Shown piece after piece: positions 12,101-24,141 of a DNA stretch of 64,000 nt. The notes below the pieces were generated by a model. That model saw only the letters and a list, made by a program, of their open reading frames with translations, made no database searches and was not told the DNA's origin. A program made the translations under genes and the position numbers. Source of the stretch: Hydractinia symbiolongicarpus (Eukaryota; Cnidaria; Hydrozoa; Anthoathecata; Hydractiniidae); assembly GCF_029227915.1 (NCBI RefSeq), contig NC_079875.1:12769001-12833000 (forward strand). Reading direction: 5' to 3'. Positions within the stretch are counted from its first letter, which is position 1. Each line of letters opens with the position of its first letter.

Positions 12101-15100
12101 AGTCATAATTCCTTAGTGAATTAGGATTTGCAGTCATATTTTCCTAGTGTTTTAAGACTTAGGCAGTTATAATTCCCTAGTAATTTAGGAATTCATCGGT
12201 GAATTAAAACTCCAACGTAATGGTTTATCAAAACCATAACCAGCTAATAATTTGAACCAATATAGTAGAAAACTTAGTCCGAATAAATTCATCTGCATTC
12301 GATATTGAAAGCAACGAGATGAAACTTTTTTTTATAAAAAGCTATATTTCATACAACAACGTGTACATCTTTCAGGCAACTAAAAATCTATTAACAAGGC
12401 TTGCTTAAAAAGACGATAAAATGGTCAATTAGTGACGAAATAAAATTAAGAAAATAAGAAAAATTCCCTAGACGCTTTTAGTTCGTTCTTAAGAAGAGGC
12501 CTATGCTTTTTAATATGCAGTGCTTCTTTCAGTTATAAGATGTAACAATTAACGGATGTGTCAATAACTGATGTATTGTTTTCAACAGATGTAACATTAT
12601 AGTTCCTTTGTTTGTCCTTATCAATTTCAGGTAAATAAAAATGCATCATTTTGTGAATCAATTTGCCTCCGCAATGCTTTTTTGCAATATTTTTTTTAAA
12701 TATTCCCAATGCATTTTTTTTCTAGCGGAAGATCAAAAAGAAAATGTTATCAGGAAAGCTATGCGTGGGATAGAAGCTGTCAGCTGTATTCAGTTTCGAG
12801 AATATTCTTCGCCACCAACTAGTCTTCCTTACCTTAACATTTTAAGTAGTGATGGGTAAGTCTGCCTATTCTTGTAATTCTACAGGATATGCTATAGTTT
12901 TCTAAAGCGAAAACACACTCTCAACGAGACAGGATGTGTGTGAAAATAAACTAATTGTAAAAGCTTTGAAAAAATAATCCCGCCTCTCTGATATCCGCTT
13001 CTCTAATAATCCCGCCTCCCTAATATTTTGCACCTCTCTAATATTTCCGCATCTCTAATATTTCCGCCTCTCTACTAAACCAGCCTTTATCTCAAAGGTG
13101 GAAACTCTAATGCAGAAATGATAGAGTAAATACGGTATTTTAACACGTTGATATAAAATATATGATATAAAAATAGAATAAGATGCTTGGGGTTAATGAT
13201 GCCATGGTTTATTCATTCCACTTCAGCAAACTATAGCAGACCTACTCCCAGGTGGGCCTATGTTACCCGCACATGAGAAGCCATTAGCTTGTTTCTAACC
13301 GTTGTTATCTACTCTAATGGCAGTTAGAGTTCAATTTCGAAAAATGTGGATGAAAATTAGTAAACAGGTATTAAAAATTTCAATTCTGAAATTTGTCGTT
13401 TTTAATAGATATTTATTTTACAGGTAATTCGCACTGCTACAATGTATTGGACACAACCGTATTTAGACCCCGTTTACACGCATTTTTTCATGCCGGCATG
13501 AAACTCCTGCCGGCATGAGTTCATTTCGGTGTCTTAAGGAAAACCTATAACTGTTCACACGTCGAAGCCGACATGAAATTTCATGCCGGCATGATTTCAT
13601 GCCCGTCCTTACTTGTACGGCATATCGTATAGATGTATCCACGACGAACAATATGTTGCATTTTTTTTCACGAGAAACTAGTTGATAAGCTAAGATTTCG
13701 CAAAAATTTTAAAAACCGAATCAGCCTTGAAATACAATGTAGCTAGATTAAGAACATAATAATGCGAGTCAGCAAATTCTAAAAATAAAGATTTCTAAAG
13801 ATTTTTTCCTTTTTTCACGAATAGACATTTTTGACAACAACGTAAGTGCCCATCCACAAATTCTTTATCACCATCTGCATGTAAACGGATCTTTTTTTAA
13901 GTCAAGGATAATAATATTTTATTTAAATGTGAGGTCAGTTATGATATACATTTATGAAATCAACTAGACTTTAAAGGCAGAAACTTTTGTATATAAAAAA
14001 AAAAACGTTTTGCGGTTTTTTGAACAAATTTCACGGAAAAACTTTCGCAAATAAGCAAAAAATAAATTTTTTTTAACTATTATTATTTCTGATGCTTTGT
14101 TAAAGGTATAATAATTTTTTTCAATTTCCCACTCAAGATCAGTTTCGTCATCGGTTTCTCCATCTTCAGCAATGTACCACTGAATTTTGCTACCATATAA
14201 CAATTCAAATTCTTTTACCGTGTTTATATTAAGCCTGTGGAACATTAAGAACATTTGGGGCTGGGAAAATGTAAAAAAATAAAAACATCAAGCTCCAGCT
14301 GATATTTAGGCGTTCTTGTGGAAAAAAATGTGAATGTCCTCAAAGCACACAATTTTTTTTTTTCAATAAAATTTGTTTCATTTTAAAAAACGAGTACCAG
14401 GTTCATATTGAATCAAGTTCAAATGCAAATATATCTCTTCTGCTATGGAAAATTGAAAACGTATATGCCTGTAATGCCTGTACTACTAAATGACCTGTGT
14501 ACTTCTAATACTGTATTTCTTTTAAAGCTGTTGGTCTTATATCGGAAAGAATAGCGGTCCTGGAGTGGGTCAAGAGCTGTCACTAACAATCTTTTCGTGC
14601 ACGCTTCCTTCCATTGCAACTCATGAATTTTTGCATGCTTTGGGGATGTTTCACGAACAATCACGAATTGATAGAGATCAGTACGTAAATATACATACAG
14701 AAAACATTATTAAAGGTAAAAAAATGTATTCAAGCCTGGCCTTTATAATATAGCACTCACTGGTTTTCACAGTGCTTTACCTATTCTTAACCAAACGTTA
14801 AGTATTATACAGTACATGTGAAGCAGGAGACGGACGTCTGTATTGTGCTCCATTTGTACTTTCAAGTTTCTATAGAATTGATAATAACGGCACTAACCCC
14901 TCTCAGTACAGACTAATAGTGTTGTACGGGTTTTTAGGAAAGGAGCAACAATTTTCTTCTCATAATACAAACAGCCTAAATTCACCGTACGATCCAGATA
15001 GCATAATGCATTATCCAAGGTGCGACTTATTTTTCCTTTTAACTCTTTTTTTTTTGTTTCTTCTTTTTGTCCCTTTATTTCATCGTATACCAACTGTGCC

Positions 15101-15518
15101 TAAGTCATCAAGTTTTGTGTTTAGAAACGCTTTCTCAAAAAATGAAAAACCTACAATTACTTGGAAAATTGATCCATCGCGAAAACTTGGAGGAAACGTT
15201 TTAACTGCCAGCGACATATATCAATTGAATGCGTTTTACGAATGCCCTTCCATGCCAAAAACAACACCATCAACAACGACAATAGCAACCACACCATCAA
15301 CAACCACAACAACAACGACAACCACAACGAAAAAGCCGACTACAACGGCGAAAAAAACTATGACTACAACAAGAAGGCCAACTACAACAAAGTCGCGGAA
15401 AGCAACAACAACTGCTTCTAGCTCAACAACAATAGCAACCAATCCGAAGACGCAAGTTCCACCTGGGAGAGTGGAATGCTCCTTTCGTAACCAGAAAAAG
15501 ATTTCATCGATATGCTAG
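9102..15518 (+). CDS. Astacin metalloprotease with Thr-rich tail, lacking the ShKT exon
   Basis: Seven exons: 9102-9135, 10072-10137, 10611-10757, 12726-12855, 14528-14715, 14938-15019, 15125-15518; 346 residues. Order: signal peptide (MNVFILAICF start), pro-region with G41-D42 (probable aspartate switch in IEGDI), and a mature domain opening near RWENGVVPY. Zinc motif HEFLHALGMFHE is at 158-169 and Met-turn SIMHY at 210-214. Cysteines 103, 127, 150 and 256 match the two astacin disulfides. Family knowledge: astacins are secreted zinc endopeptidases. Intron phases equal those of the paralogue at 20,564. Intron 2 has a GC donor (AAAG|GCAAGT). After the Thr-rich tail (258-346) the frame runs to TAG because the paralogue's donor site is degraded; no ShKT exon is visible downstream. 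No clear TATA box was found. Exon borders are inferred. Confidence 0.8.
9136..10071 (+). other. Intron 1 of first astacin gene, with short open frames
   Basis: Two short frames in this intron (9163-9390 and 9461-9643) have a protein-like composition rich in K, L, A and D and may be a decayed mobile-element coding fragment. No family was recognised and no splice sites join them to the astacin. Confidence 0.3.
10309..10359. repeat. Perfect 22-bp inverted repeat (hairpin)
   Basis: Left arm 10309-10330 (begins AAAAACTTACCAGTGGTGAA) and right arm 10338-10359 are exact reverse complements around a 7-nt loop. It lies in intron 2 of the first astacin gene. It may be a fold-back element or the centre of a MITE. 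Confidence 0.7.
11586..11733 (+). mobile_element. HINE/Helitron-like element in an astacin intron
   Basis: Starts TCTATATTGTAATACCC after A, carries TTTGTCTGTCTGTCTGTC, then GACGGGC, the hairpin remnant CCCGTAAATTTTTCCACGGG, and CTAACGACTAG followed by T. It sits in intron 3 of the first astacin gene. Confidence 0.55.
12972..13085 (+). repeat. Short tandem repeat, CTCTCTAATA-TTTCCGC type
   Basis: Six or so imperfect copies of a roughly 18-22 bp unit resembling TAATATTTCCGCCTCTC, in intron 4 of the first astacin gene. Confidence 0.5.
13467..13890. mobile_element. Putative MITE with CCGTTTACA ends and CATGCCGGCATG palindromes
   Basis: The left end is CCCCGTTTACACGCAT. The right end, TGCATGTAAACGGATC, is an imperfect inverted copy. 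Inside are the palindrome TCATGCCGGCATGA near 13488 and again near 13580, and a related CTGCCGGCATGAG. Length is about 424 bp, in intron 4 of the first astacin gene. The transposon class is not determined. Confidence 0.4.
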
Positions 15519-15671
15519 TTGGTGTCAGTAATCTTTCTTTATAAAGTATGACATGTAAAGGAATACAAAATTTAAGGAAGAAATGAAGTTGTGGTGTTTT
15601 TTCAGTCTCCTTCACATAAGAAAATACTATGGACATTTGGTTTGCAGCTTTTTCATTTCTTAGTCAAAGTA

Positions 15672-15677
15672 AATAAA
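15672..15677 (+). terminator. Candidate polyadenylation signal AATAAA
   Basis: AATAAA about 155 nt after the stop codon of the first astacin gene; the nearest canonical signal. Confidence 0.4.
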
Positions 15678-17531
15678 CCAGGGTTTTTCGCTACTTTATT
15701 TTAACGTCGTAGAGAACATTAGAATGTAGCAGACCTTTACCAAGCCTTTCATGCGCATCCAATGTATCTTATGGAAACATGTTGTTTATCCACAGAGAAA
15801 GGAAAGTATTGAGTCGAAGATGATCGCAAATTGTGCTCATGTAGCTAGTTGTTCTATCTAGATAATCTTTGTGATATTTTATTTAAAGTATCTGATACAA
15901 TGTCGAAGAAAGTAGTTTCGGAAAATCGGGTTTTAATTTTTTAAACTGCCCTACCAGAATTAATTTCCGCGAAATTTTTACAAGGATAAAATTTATGTTT
16001 CGCGTGAATATTCTTAACTAACTTAGCAAGTCTTAATATCTCGCTACATAAATTTTGCGAATTTTTTTTTACTGTTTTTCACAGAATTTTATGCAAGCTT
16101 CTGGTGAAGAGTTGAAATTCACATACATATTATATTTTGTTCTAGGTGAATCAGTAGAAAAAAATAGTGTGAACCAAATTTTCAAAATTGAAAATAAATC
16201 AAATTTTACGAGAATCAATTTTTGCAAATTTGACGAATAGCAACTTTCCCAATAACTTTAAGATATTGACATAGACTCGTAAAATTTGCGAAAATTAATT
16301 ACTAAAAAAATAAATTCCCTTAAAGTAGTTGCAGGTATAACTTAATATTAAGGATGTCAAAAGAAAGCTGCCAGAAGCGATCGACGTATAAAATAATACA
16401 ACTCTATGTAGGGTGAAAAACATTCGCAAATTTAAAAACTTAAATAGTTCGGCGTAATCATTGTAATTTGATGCTAAGGACCAAATATCAGTTATCAATT
16501 TATTATTTTTTACCATTTTAAGTAGTTTATTCCAGCGCATTGATGACCAACACATATACAGGCATTTTTAAATAAGGCTAACACCACAATTTTTGCCCGA
16601 TGAAAGTAATACAAACTTTTCAAAGATAGCTATCAGTTAATTAACACAACATGAACTGTTTTGAGAAATATTACCCTTGGTTAGCGAATCGATGTCAAAA
16701 GCTCGGACTATCCTTTTGACCTCACGTAATAGATAGATAAAACAGTTTGTATTGTATTATTGTAAGCATTGAATGAGTAAATTATTTTGCTTCGATTCAT
16801 TCTGCCAACTTGTTTGATGGGGTTATTGGGCATACGTTAGGGTAAAATTTCCGCAGAGGTAGCAACAAATTTAGTTAGGGCGCCGTATCGATTTATTTTT
16901 TTCAAGAAATTTATTTATCTGTTGCCTTAGTGTGAGTGTTAAAACCGCTTGAGCTTCTTGTTTTGGATTATATTTGAAAACACGGCGCTGTGGTTTCGTC
17001 TGTTTAACCACGATCGCCACCTAATTGTAAATTTAGGGGAAGATCCCCTTGTTTTAACTTAACATTTAGGTTTGGCCCAGATTTTCTTACTAGATCCATC
17101 TAACATGTTATTAACAGTAAAGCGACTAAAGAAGATACGTAAATAAATCTAGAGTAAATAAAATGAAATGAAGTTATTATTTGCATCTCTAACTTTACTG
17201 CTTTCTACATAAAATTGACTGGATATGAATGCCTAGACGTTTTGGTAATTATAAGGCTAAGACTGAGACATTTGATATCAAAGTTATTCATAAATATAAA
17301 GGAAATTAACTAATTGGAATGGTTCAGATATCGGTTGATCAGTTTGTACTGTTAGACAACTTTTAGGGCATCAATCTAAAAACGCTTTCCATTAGAATTT
17401 TTTTTATGTTTAATTTAAAAAAACGCGATCCTGAAAAGACATATCTTGTATGAAAAATAAATTCAATAGCCCGTGGATGAATCCATTGAGTTCGCTAAGA
17501 AGGCAATAGTTAAATTGGATTAGGAGAATTA
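15678..17531. other. Intergenic DNA, no gene seen
   Basis: AT-rich. I searched here for a C-G-D-x-W-C ShKT exon to complete the upstream astacin and did not see one. Confidence 0.5.
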
Positions 17532-17715
17532 CTAATGCGTGCGAAAAGCTTTCGTTTTTTGTGAAACATTCTTACACATTTCTTTTACTTGTAAGTCAAA
17601 GCATAATTTTGAGTCTATAAAAACTCCTAACAATTTGACATTATTAGAATTCAAAATATCAACTGTTCCTACAGAAAGAGATGTAATTTCAGGTTGATGT
17701 CGTGACATGATCATG
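17532..17715 (-). mobile_element. Non-LTR retrotransposon reverse-transcriptase fragment
   Basis: On the minus strand the frame contains NSNNVKLLGVFIDSKLCFD followed by K-E-M-C-K-N-V-S-Q-K. This matches the conserved VKLLGVxID-xLxF stretch just after the catalytic palm of LINE-type reverse transcriptases (RTE, CR1 and Jockey-like groups). Only about 60 residues remain; the frame stops downstream and upstream similarity fades. A dead LINE copy. Confidence 0.6.
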
Positions 17716-20454
17716 ATGATCATTAATATTTTAGTGTTTCCGTTACACGAATTTTTTCTGATGCGCAGACAAAATACGGTTATTATAATGTAGAGAAGAA
17801 TATATGTTATGAGTGAATATGTCGATTTGTTTACCAGAACCATTATAGGGACTATTCCAGATTATTCAAATATGGCTGAAATGACTAAACCAACGACGTG
17901 TACTGTAATAATCAAAGTAAAGGTCATTAAATTGAATAATATAATGTCAACTACCTCAAAATCATATTATTGTTTGTGAGAATGATGCATTTAGTTTATT
18001 TATTAATAGACAATTAGATTATAGCGGGACGACGTTGAGGTCATAGGAAAATTTATCATAACAGCAAACAATGTAACGTAATTGTCTGCAGTCTCTTGTA
18101 CTAAAACAATATTACGGCTAGTCACTTGCTTGCCCTTGCTTTTTTTCAAATTTAATGTATATCTCATTATATCTGTTCCTTGAACTTTTAGAGGGAACCT
18201 ATATGTGTTAAAAGTATGCTTACATTAGGATTATGTGTGCTTCAAATGGTTGTGGGATTAAGCCAGTGTTTTTTCAAAGTTCAGCCAGTGTTTTTGCAAA
18301 GTTCAGAAAATTAGTTTTTTAAAATTGCTGTTTATATAAATGGTGTGCTTTCACTCATGAACCAACGTGTTCGTACATGCAACCCTGTGCTATAATAAAT
18401 ACCTTTTGACCTGAAAAATCATTATAGATTCCAAATGACATCTAGCAGATACGAATTGAACAGAATTTCAAACATTGGCAAGCCACCAACATGTAAAATC
18501 AGATAGTCCATAGTCGTTAACTGATTAGCTGTAATTTGATTAAGTGTGGATAGAAGTCTATCCAATTGAGTTGCTTTGCATGACAGCGTATGACTAAAAG
18601 TAAGACATCAAAAGAACTTCGTTGAAATTCGTTTCAATTATTTTTTACTTAACCTTTCAGACTACCCGGGAACACTATTTAACTTATGAGTAGAATAACT
18701 TCCTAATGCATTTAAATCGTTCCTTCCTCTAACGCCTGTTTCAAAAGGGCTCGATGATAATTCCATATATAGATAACTTTTGAACGGGTAAAAAAAAAAG
18801 CTTAAAATACTCTAATGTTGGACACCTGTGACAAAAACACGGATATAAACTGGTTTGTTATTTCCTTACTTTATAGAATACACGAAAATTATAATCCGGA
18901 TATACATGGATTAAACAACTTTAACTTTTATTGATTTCTTAGAGATGCAATTTATGATTTTCCTTTTCCAATCAACCTTTTACATTATACGAACAAGTCT
19001 GACACCAACGTTGTTCTTTTTAAACAGGATACCAGCCAAAGTTAGTTCATGTGAACTTTACACCAGCCAGTAATTTTTCCTTTTTTGTTCATTATTTTAA
19101 GCACGTTTAAAAATGTCTTGATGCAATATTGGTAATGTTGTCGTGTTGGTAATTTTAAGAGGATATAAGGGAAACTTAAACTTTACTACGTGATACAACT
19201 GGCCATGTCATATTTGGCTACAACCAAATCTCCTCTATTATCTATTACTTAATAGGGATACCATTTAATTACAAATATCTGTACAATATCATTATTAGCC
19301 TTGTTTTTTGTACAATCTAAAGTAAAATATATTACAGCAAGTGACATTGTTAACTTTAGGCTTTGCTGATGCCAAATTGACTTATCGAGATATCAAATAC
19401 GCGCGAGTTAGATAGAAAGTCCAATAAATTTGAGTTTAAAATTGACACATCCTTTCCCGCTTCCCTATTTGAGCTTTTTTGTAATGGCTCACCGTTGCCA
19501 AAAGGCTGTTCATTTGGGAAAATATTGTAGCGAGTTTATTAAAAGCTTGGATATTGTATTAAAGATAATTAACTAAAATATTTTTCAAAATTTTCAAATA
19601 CAGCCTGAACTTTAAAACGGTTGCTGTTTCCAGAATGTCTTTATCACGAAGCAGCCCACCATACGTTAAGAAAAAGCTTGAGAATTTGAGAAACTGAGCA
19701 TGCTGACTTCAATAACAGATTTATTATCGTTTAAGATCTAAACAAATAACCTAAGTTTTTAGGCTACAGATGAATAAACCTTTAAATGATCGATTTGCGT
19801 GTGATATGAAACGAGGTTCTTAATTGATTGTGCTTACAACCTCTGTGATATGACACATACATCAAATATTTAGACAGCGGTTGTAGTTCTTAACCTGTAG
19901 AGATAGAATTTGTCTGGAAAATAGTTATCATTTACAAAGGTTGTAAATTAAATACATTGACCATGTCTTGATAACACAGTTTCGCGGTTTTCGTCAATCG
20001 TCATAGTCTATATGGTGAATCATCATACTCTGTTAAAAGGAACCTAATTGTTTTCCTCATAATTGATAACCAAAACAAAACGAATGAAGATTTTTAAATT
20101 TTTAATAACATCCCAGCAATTTTTAATTAGTGATTGTACATCATTAGACATTTTAATACAACAAAGAGCGTGTCCTTGTAGAATTGTATCGTGTCTTTAA
20201 ATGCCGTCATTTCCTAATAAAATTCCGTTGCGGTTACCCTTTAGGAAATTCATTAGAAGATACATGATAAAAAATATGATAAAGTTTTCACCTGTTTTTT
20301 TGAATTTGTCAGGACGCAGAAATAGTAACGTGAGCAACATGATCCGGCTGTGTGTTGATTACCCCTAATTGAACGTAATTAACTGGGGGATGTTTGTAAT
20401 TAAGGAATCAGATTAGGTATGTGACGCGGAAAACATGGGGAATGCTAAAAGTAG
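17716..20454. other. Intergenic DNA upstream of second astacin gene
   Basis: No exons recognised. Around 18,261-18,305 a unit of about 22 bp (GCCAGTGTTTTTGCAAAGTT type) is duplicated. The final 120 bases (about 20,340-20,420) hold several homeodomain-type cores: GATTAC, TAATTG, TAATTA, TAATTA and GATTAG. Confidence 0.45.
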
Positions 20455-20462
20455 TATAAATA
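20455..20462 (+). promoter_or_regulatory. TATA box of second astacin gene
   Basis: TATAAATA, 109 nt before the ATG. A CA initiator candidate stands at 20487, 32 nt downstream. Confidence 0.65.
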
Positions 20463-20504
20463 CGAGGGTTGATATGTTGGAGAAATCAGAAAAGCTGAAG
20501 TCAG

Positions 20505-20517
20505 CACAGCGAAGATA
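20505..20517 (+). promoter_or_regulatory. Shared 5'UTR word CACAGCGAAGATA
   Basis: The identical 13-mer occurs at 32103-32115, also in a 5'UTR, in the otherwise unrelated gene at 32,155. Confidence 0.4.
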
Positions 20518-20563
20518 ACTTTGTTTCAATTCAACTTGTATAGAAAGGTTTTCTCGTGTAAAG

Positions 20564-23264
20564 ATGAAGGTTTTTATATTTATAATTAGCTTTCATGGTG
20601 AGTTTATATAAAACTGGAATTATCATTTTTTTTGTTTCTATAGTATAGCTCAGCCTTTTTCTTGTTGCATTTCTTTAATTGAATAATGTTGTATTGTTTT
20701 TGCCACAGTTCTAACTGTTATTGACAACGTTACGCTAAATGTGTTTTTAATGAGACGTTCTGAATTGATAATTTCTAACTCATAGAATAATGCTGCTATA
20801 ACTATGTTTTTATTGATTTTTAAAATGTTTATTTCTAGTTGCTACTTGTCTTCCTATTGCTGATAATTCACTATTTAAAGAGCTAGAGAATGCGAATCAA
20901 GGTAAAATTGGAATCAAATCACATTTCATTTTTATAGCTAGGAATTATTTTGCTCATCTCCCTAGCTGACCAATTTACATATATGTATAAAACGGTGTGA
21001 TTGATCCCGGTTTGTTTTTTTACAATTTTACAACATTTTGACGATGCGTTAAAAATATATATAAAATGCTTCTGGAAAATCTGCTGCGATGAGCATTGCC
21101 ATTAACATTAGAATATTTAAATCTATGATACTGAGAAATTTGTTGACATCATCCATTTAATCAGTCTTTTAAATATGCATGGCGCTCTATATAATTTTTA
21201 TAATACTAATAATACTTCTTTCCAGGAATGGACAATATTGTTCAAGGAGACATACGAATAAGGGGAAACAACGAGGACAGGCCAGCTGGGGTCTCCAACG
21301 CTGCAATTATTGGTGATGAATACAGATGGGAAAACGGCGTTGTGCCATACTTGATTGAAAACACATTCTGTAAGTAGATATTTCGATTAAGTTATTATTC
21401 TTTTGATCTGAATGTCCCTTGTACGCTTTTTGCATTACTTGCTTCTGGGGGGGGGGGGGGGGGGGGCATTTCTCCGATGTGTTTCGCTTGGAGTGCACAA
21501 GAAATGAAACTTCAACTTTAAAATCCCGCACTAAAGGTTACCACAACAACATAGTTCTCCTTCGGAGAGACTAATCTAGCACTGTGCAACTATTATTTAA
21601 TTTATTTTAGCTGAAGCTGAGAAAGAGACTGTGATAAAGAAGGCAATGCATGATATCGAGGCTGTTACCTGTATTCGATTTCAGGAATATAGTTCTCCAC
21701 CCAGTTTTCCATATCTGAACATCATCGACGGTTCTGGGTAAGAAAAATGTATTGTGAATTAAGATCTTAAGATTTTAGGCATATTTCTGATAGTGACAAA
21801 TAACGCTTCCCATGTTTTAAGCACTGGATGATTTCATATAATTCATATATTTTGTATACACCGCCAATATATACCACATGCTTCATTTTACGATATCCCT
21901 TATTACCAATTGGGTTATTTCGTTACTTTTGTACGATGTCAAAAAGAGCTCTGATAAGAAAAAAATCTGCTTATTTTGGGAAATACATTACCATCTTTGA
22001 AGCTAGCTAATTTTAAGTTTATAATAAAATATTAAATAAAAGAAGAAAAACAATCTTTTATTGCAGTTGATATACTTTTCTGTTCTATCTTCTAGTTGTT
22101 GGTCTTATGTTGGAAAGGTTTTTTACAAACCTGGTTCAAAGCAAAACTTGTCACTGCGTAGAATCGACTGCCTGGCAGATTATCTTGCTATTCATGAGCT
22201 TATGCACGCGTTAGGGATGTGGCATGAGCAGTCTAGAGCGGACAGAGACAATTATGTTATTATACACTATGAGAACATACATAACGGTAAGAAATGTTAT
22301 TCGTTTTAGCTGTTGCTTTTTAAAAAAAAAAAATTAAAATCTTTATGTCTATGTTCTTCCTTGCAATAGGTCAACCTTAAAATAAGTTAAATAGTATAAA
22401 CTTTGATTCAAGGGAATTTCATTTTTTATATACACACCTACTGTAACTGCTGAGAAACTCCTAAATAAAAAATACCAACGCTGTTTGTGTTACGTTGAAA
22501 TATTTTGTTGTTTCAGGGAGTGAAGGCAACTTTGAGAAAAAATTAGGCAATAGTTTTAATACACCATATGATCCTAACAGTATTATGCATTATGAAAGGT
22601 ATGTACTTTATGTAATCGTATATTTACTACATTGCGTGAAGTAAAAATTGGTAGCAAAGCCACAAACTTTGACATTTTAAACAGAGTTTGTGTTGATTGG
22701 TTTAGCCTTCTTTGAAACCGAAGACGCATCAAGTTAGAACAAGCGCACAACAACAGCTTCAATATGCACTGAACACGCCCATCTGTTCTTTTCCGTTGTT
22801 GAAAAATGCTTTGGGTCTAAAGTTAAGAATTATTTGTTTAGAACCGCTTTCACTAAAAACCATAGACCTACAATTACTTGGAAAGATGATTACTCGCGAG
22901 AACTAGGAGGGAAAGTATTAACAGCCAGTGACATTTATCAACTGAATGCAATATACAAATGTCCCTCCATACCGACAACAAAAACGTCAACTACACGCAG
23001 CACTACGACGACAACGACAACTAAAAAGCGACCCACTACAACATCGACAACAACAACTACCACAAAAAGGCCAACAACAACAACGACTACAAAACGACCA
23101 ACTACGACAACGACAACAACAACTACTACGCAAAGACCAACAACAATAACGACTACGAAACGGCCAACTACGACAACGACAACAACAACTACTACGAAAA
23201 GACCAACAACAATAACGACTACGAAACGACCAACTACGACAACAAAAACGATCACAAAAAGACC

Positions 23265-23299
<35 letters not shown>

Positions 23300-23799
23300 C
23301 TAAAAGACCGACTACGACAACGACAACAACAACTACAACAAAAAGACCAACAACAACAACTACAACAACTAAAAAACCGACAACAACAACGACAACAACA
23401 CTCCCATCTGGGCAAGGTAAATAACTTAACTTTTTTGTTGCGTTAAATTCGGTTTTCTTTAATAACTAACTAACTAACTAATTTTTTTACTACCATTCTC
23501 TCATAGCATGTGGTGACCTTTCAGCTGTATGCATAAATCTAAGATACAAGACAGATAATAAATGTCATCAACAATACTTCGGAGAAAGGTGTCCCCGAAG
23601 TTGTGGCGATTGTACTGGTCCTAAGAGTGAAATTTGCCTTAATCTTAGAGATAAAGCATCAGATTGTGCATTGAAAGCAGCTCAAGGAAAATGCACCTAC
23701 AATTCTTATTCTTACTATACATATAAGACAAAAAAAGAATGTGCAAGGACATGCTGTGAGAGAGGTGAACTTTATTATTGGCAAAATAGATATGGTTAA
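20564..23799 (+). CDS. Astacin metalloprotease with Thr-rich linker and two ShKT-type domains
   Basis: Eight exons: 20564-20597, 20839-20901, 21226-21369, 21611-21737, 22096-22286, 22517-22598, 22842-23416, 23507-23799; 502 residues. Signal peptide ([15 protein letters not shown] start), pro-region with aspartate switch G40-D41, and a mature protease opening near RWENGVVPY. Zinc motif [12 protein letters not shown] is at 156-167, Met-turn SIMHY at 208-212, and C101, C124, C148 and C254 for the two disulfides. Residues 256-405 are a Thr-rich mucin-like linker with KRP/QRP punctuation every 7-14 residues. Residues 406-502 hold two six-cysteine ShKT-type units; the second has a longer Lys/Tyr-rich loop than in the neighbouring genes. 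All catalytic residues are present, so an active secreted protease is expected. The same layout is known from cnidarian astacins. Intron 3 holds a 20-G run. Confidence 0.9.
21447..21466 (+). repeat. Poly-G run of 20
   Basis: Homopolymer within intron 3 of the second astacin gene. Its true length may differ because of sequencing error. Confidence 0.8.
22978..23405 (+). repeat. Thr-codon minisatellite in the astacin linker
   Basis: ACA/ACG/ACT repeats interrupted by AAACGGCCA or AAAAGACCA (Lys-Arg-Pro). A 66-bp higher-order unit, from ACTACGACAACGACAACAAC to the next CGGCCA/CGACCA, is present twice in tandem at about 23100-23231. Confidence 0.75.
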
Positions 23800-24027
23800 T
23801 TATAGACTGGACAAAAATTTATTTAGTTAGAAGTAGCACTACTCACGAGCTCATTGTAAAAACCTTTTAAATTTAACGATATATTGCATATTTATTCCAT
23901 TCTATTCTTTCCTTTATTGTGATATTATGCATTTGTTTATTCCTTAGACTTTTTCGTACTGTTCTTGTACTAATCTTATTATCACTATGTAGCTAGTTTT
24001 ATGACTAACAATTAATTTATCTTATTT

Positions 24028-24033
24028 ATTAAA
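24028..24033 (+). terminator. Candidate variant polyadenylation signal ATTAAA
   Basis: ATTAAA about 230 nt after the stop codon; no canonical AATAAA is closer. Confidence 0.25.
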
Positions 24034-24141
24034 TATTTATAGCTATTCGGTAATTATACAAATATATCTTGAATAAGTATAAAACAAAAGATTTTTATTA
24101 TTATTTTGCGTTATTTCTACGCCTTATTTAAAAGCAACATC

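Noticed and set aside
13964-14254. Minus-strand frame with an acidic stretch (EDGETDDETDLEWE)
   Set aside because: It looks somewhat protein-like but lies inside an astacin intron with no recognisable family or partner exon; it may be an old insertion.
22938-23415. Val-rich and Cys/Ser-rich frames opposite the Thr-rich exon, and similar ones opposite the other Thr-rich exons (15236-15442, 32603-32911, 35189-35392, 52480-52845, 61904-62302)
   Set aside because: They are antisense readings of ACA/ACG codon repeats (TGT/CGT = Val or Cys) and carry no domain.
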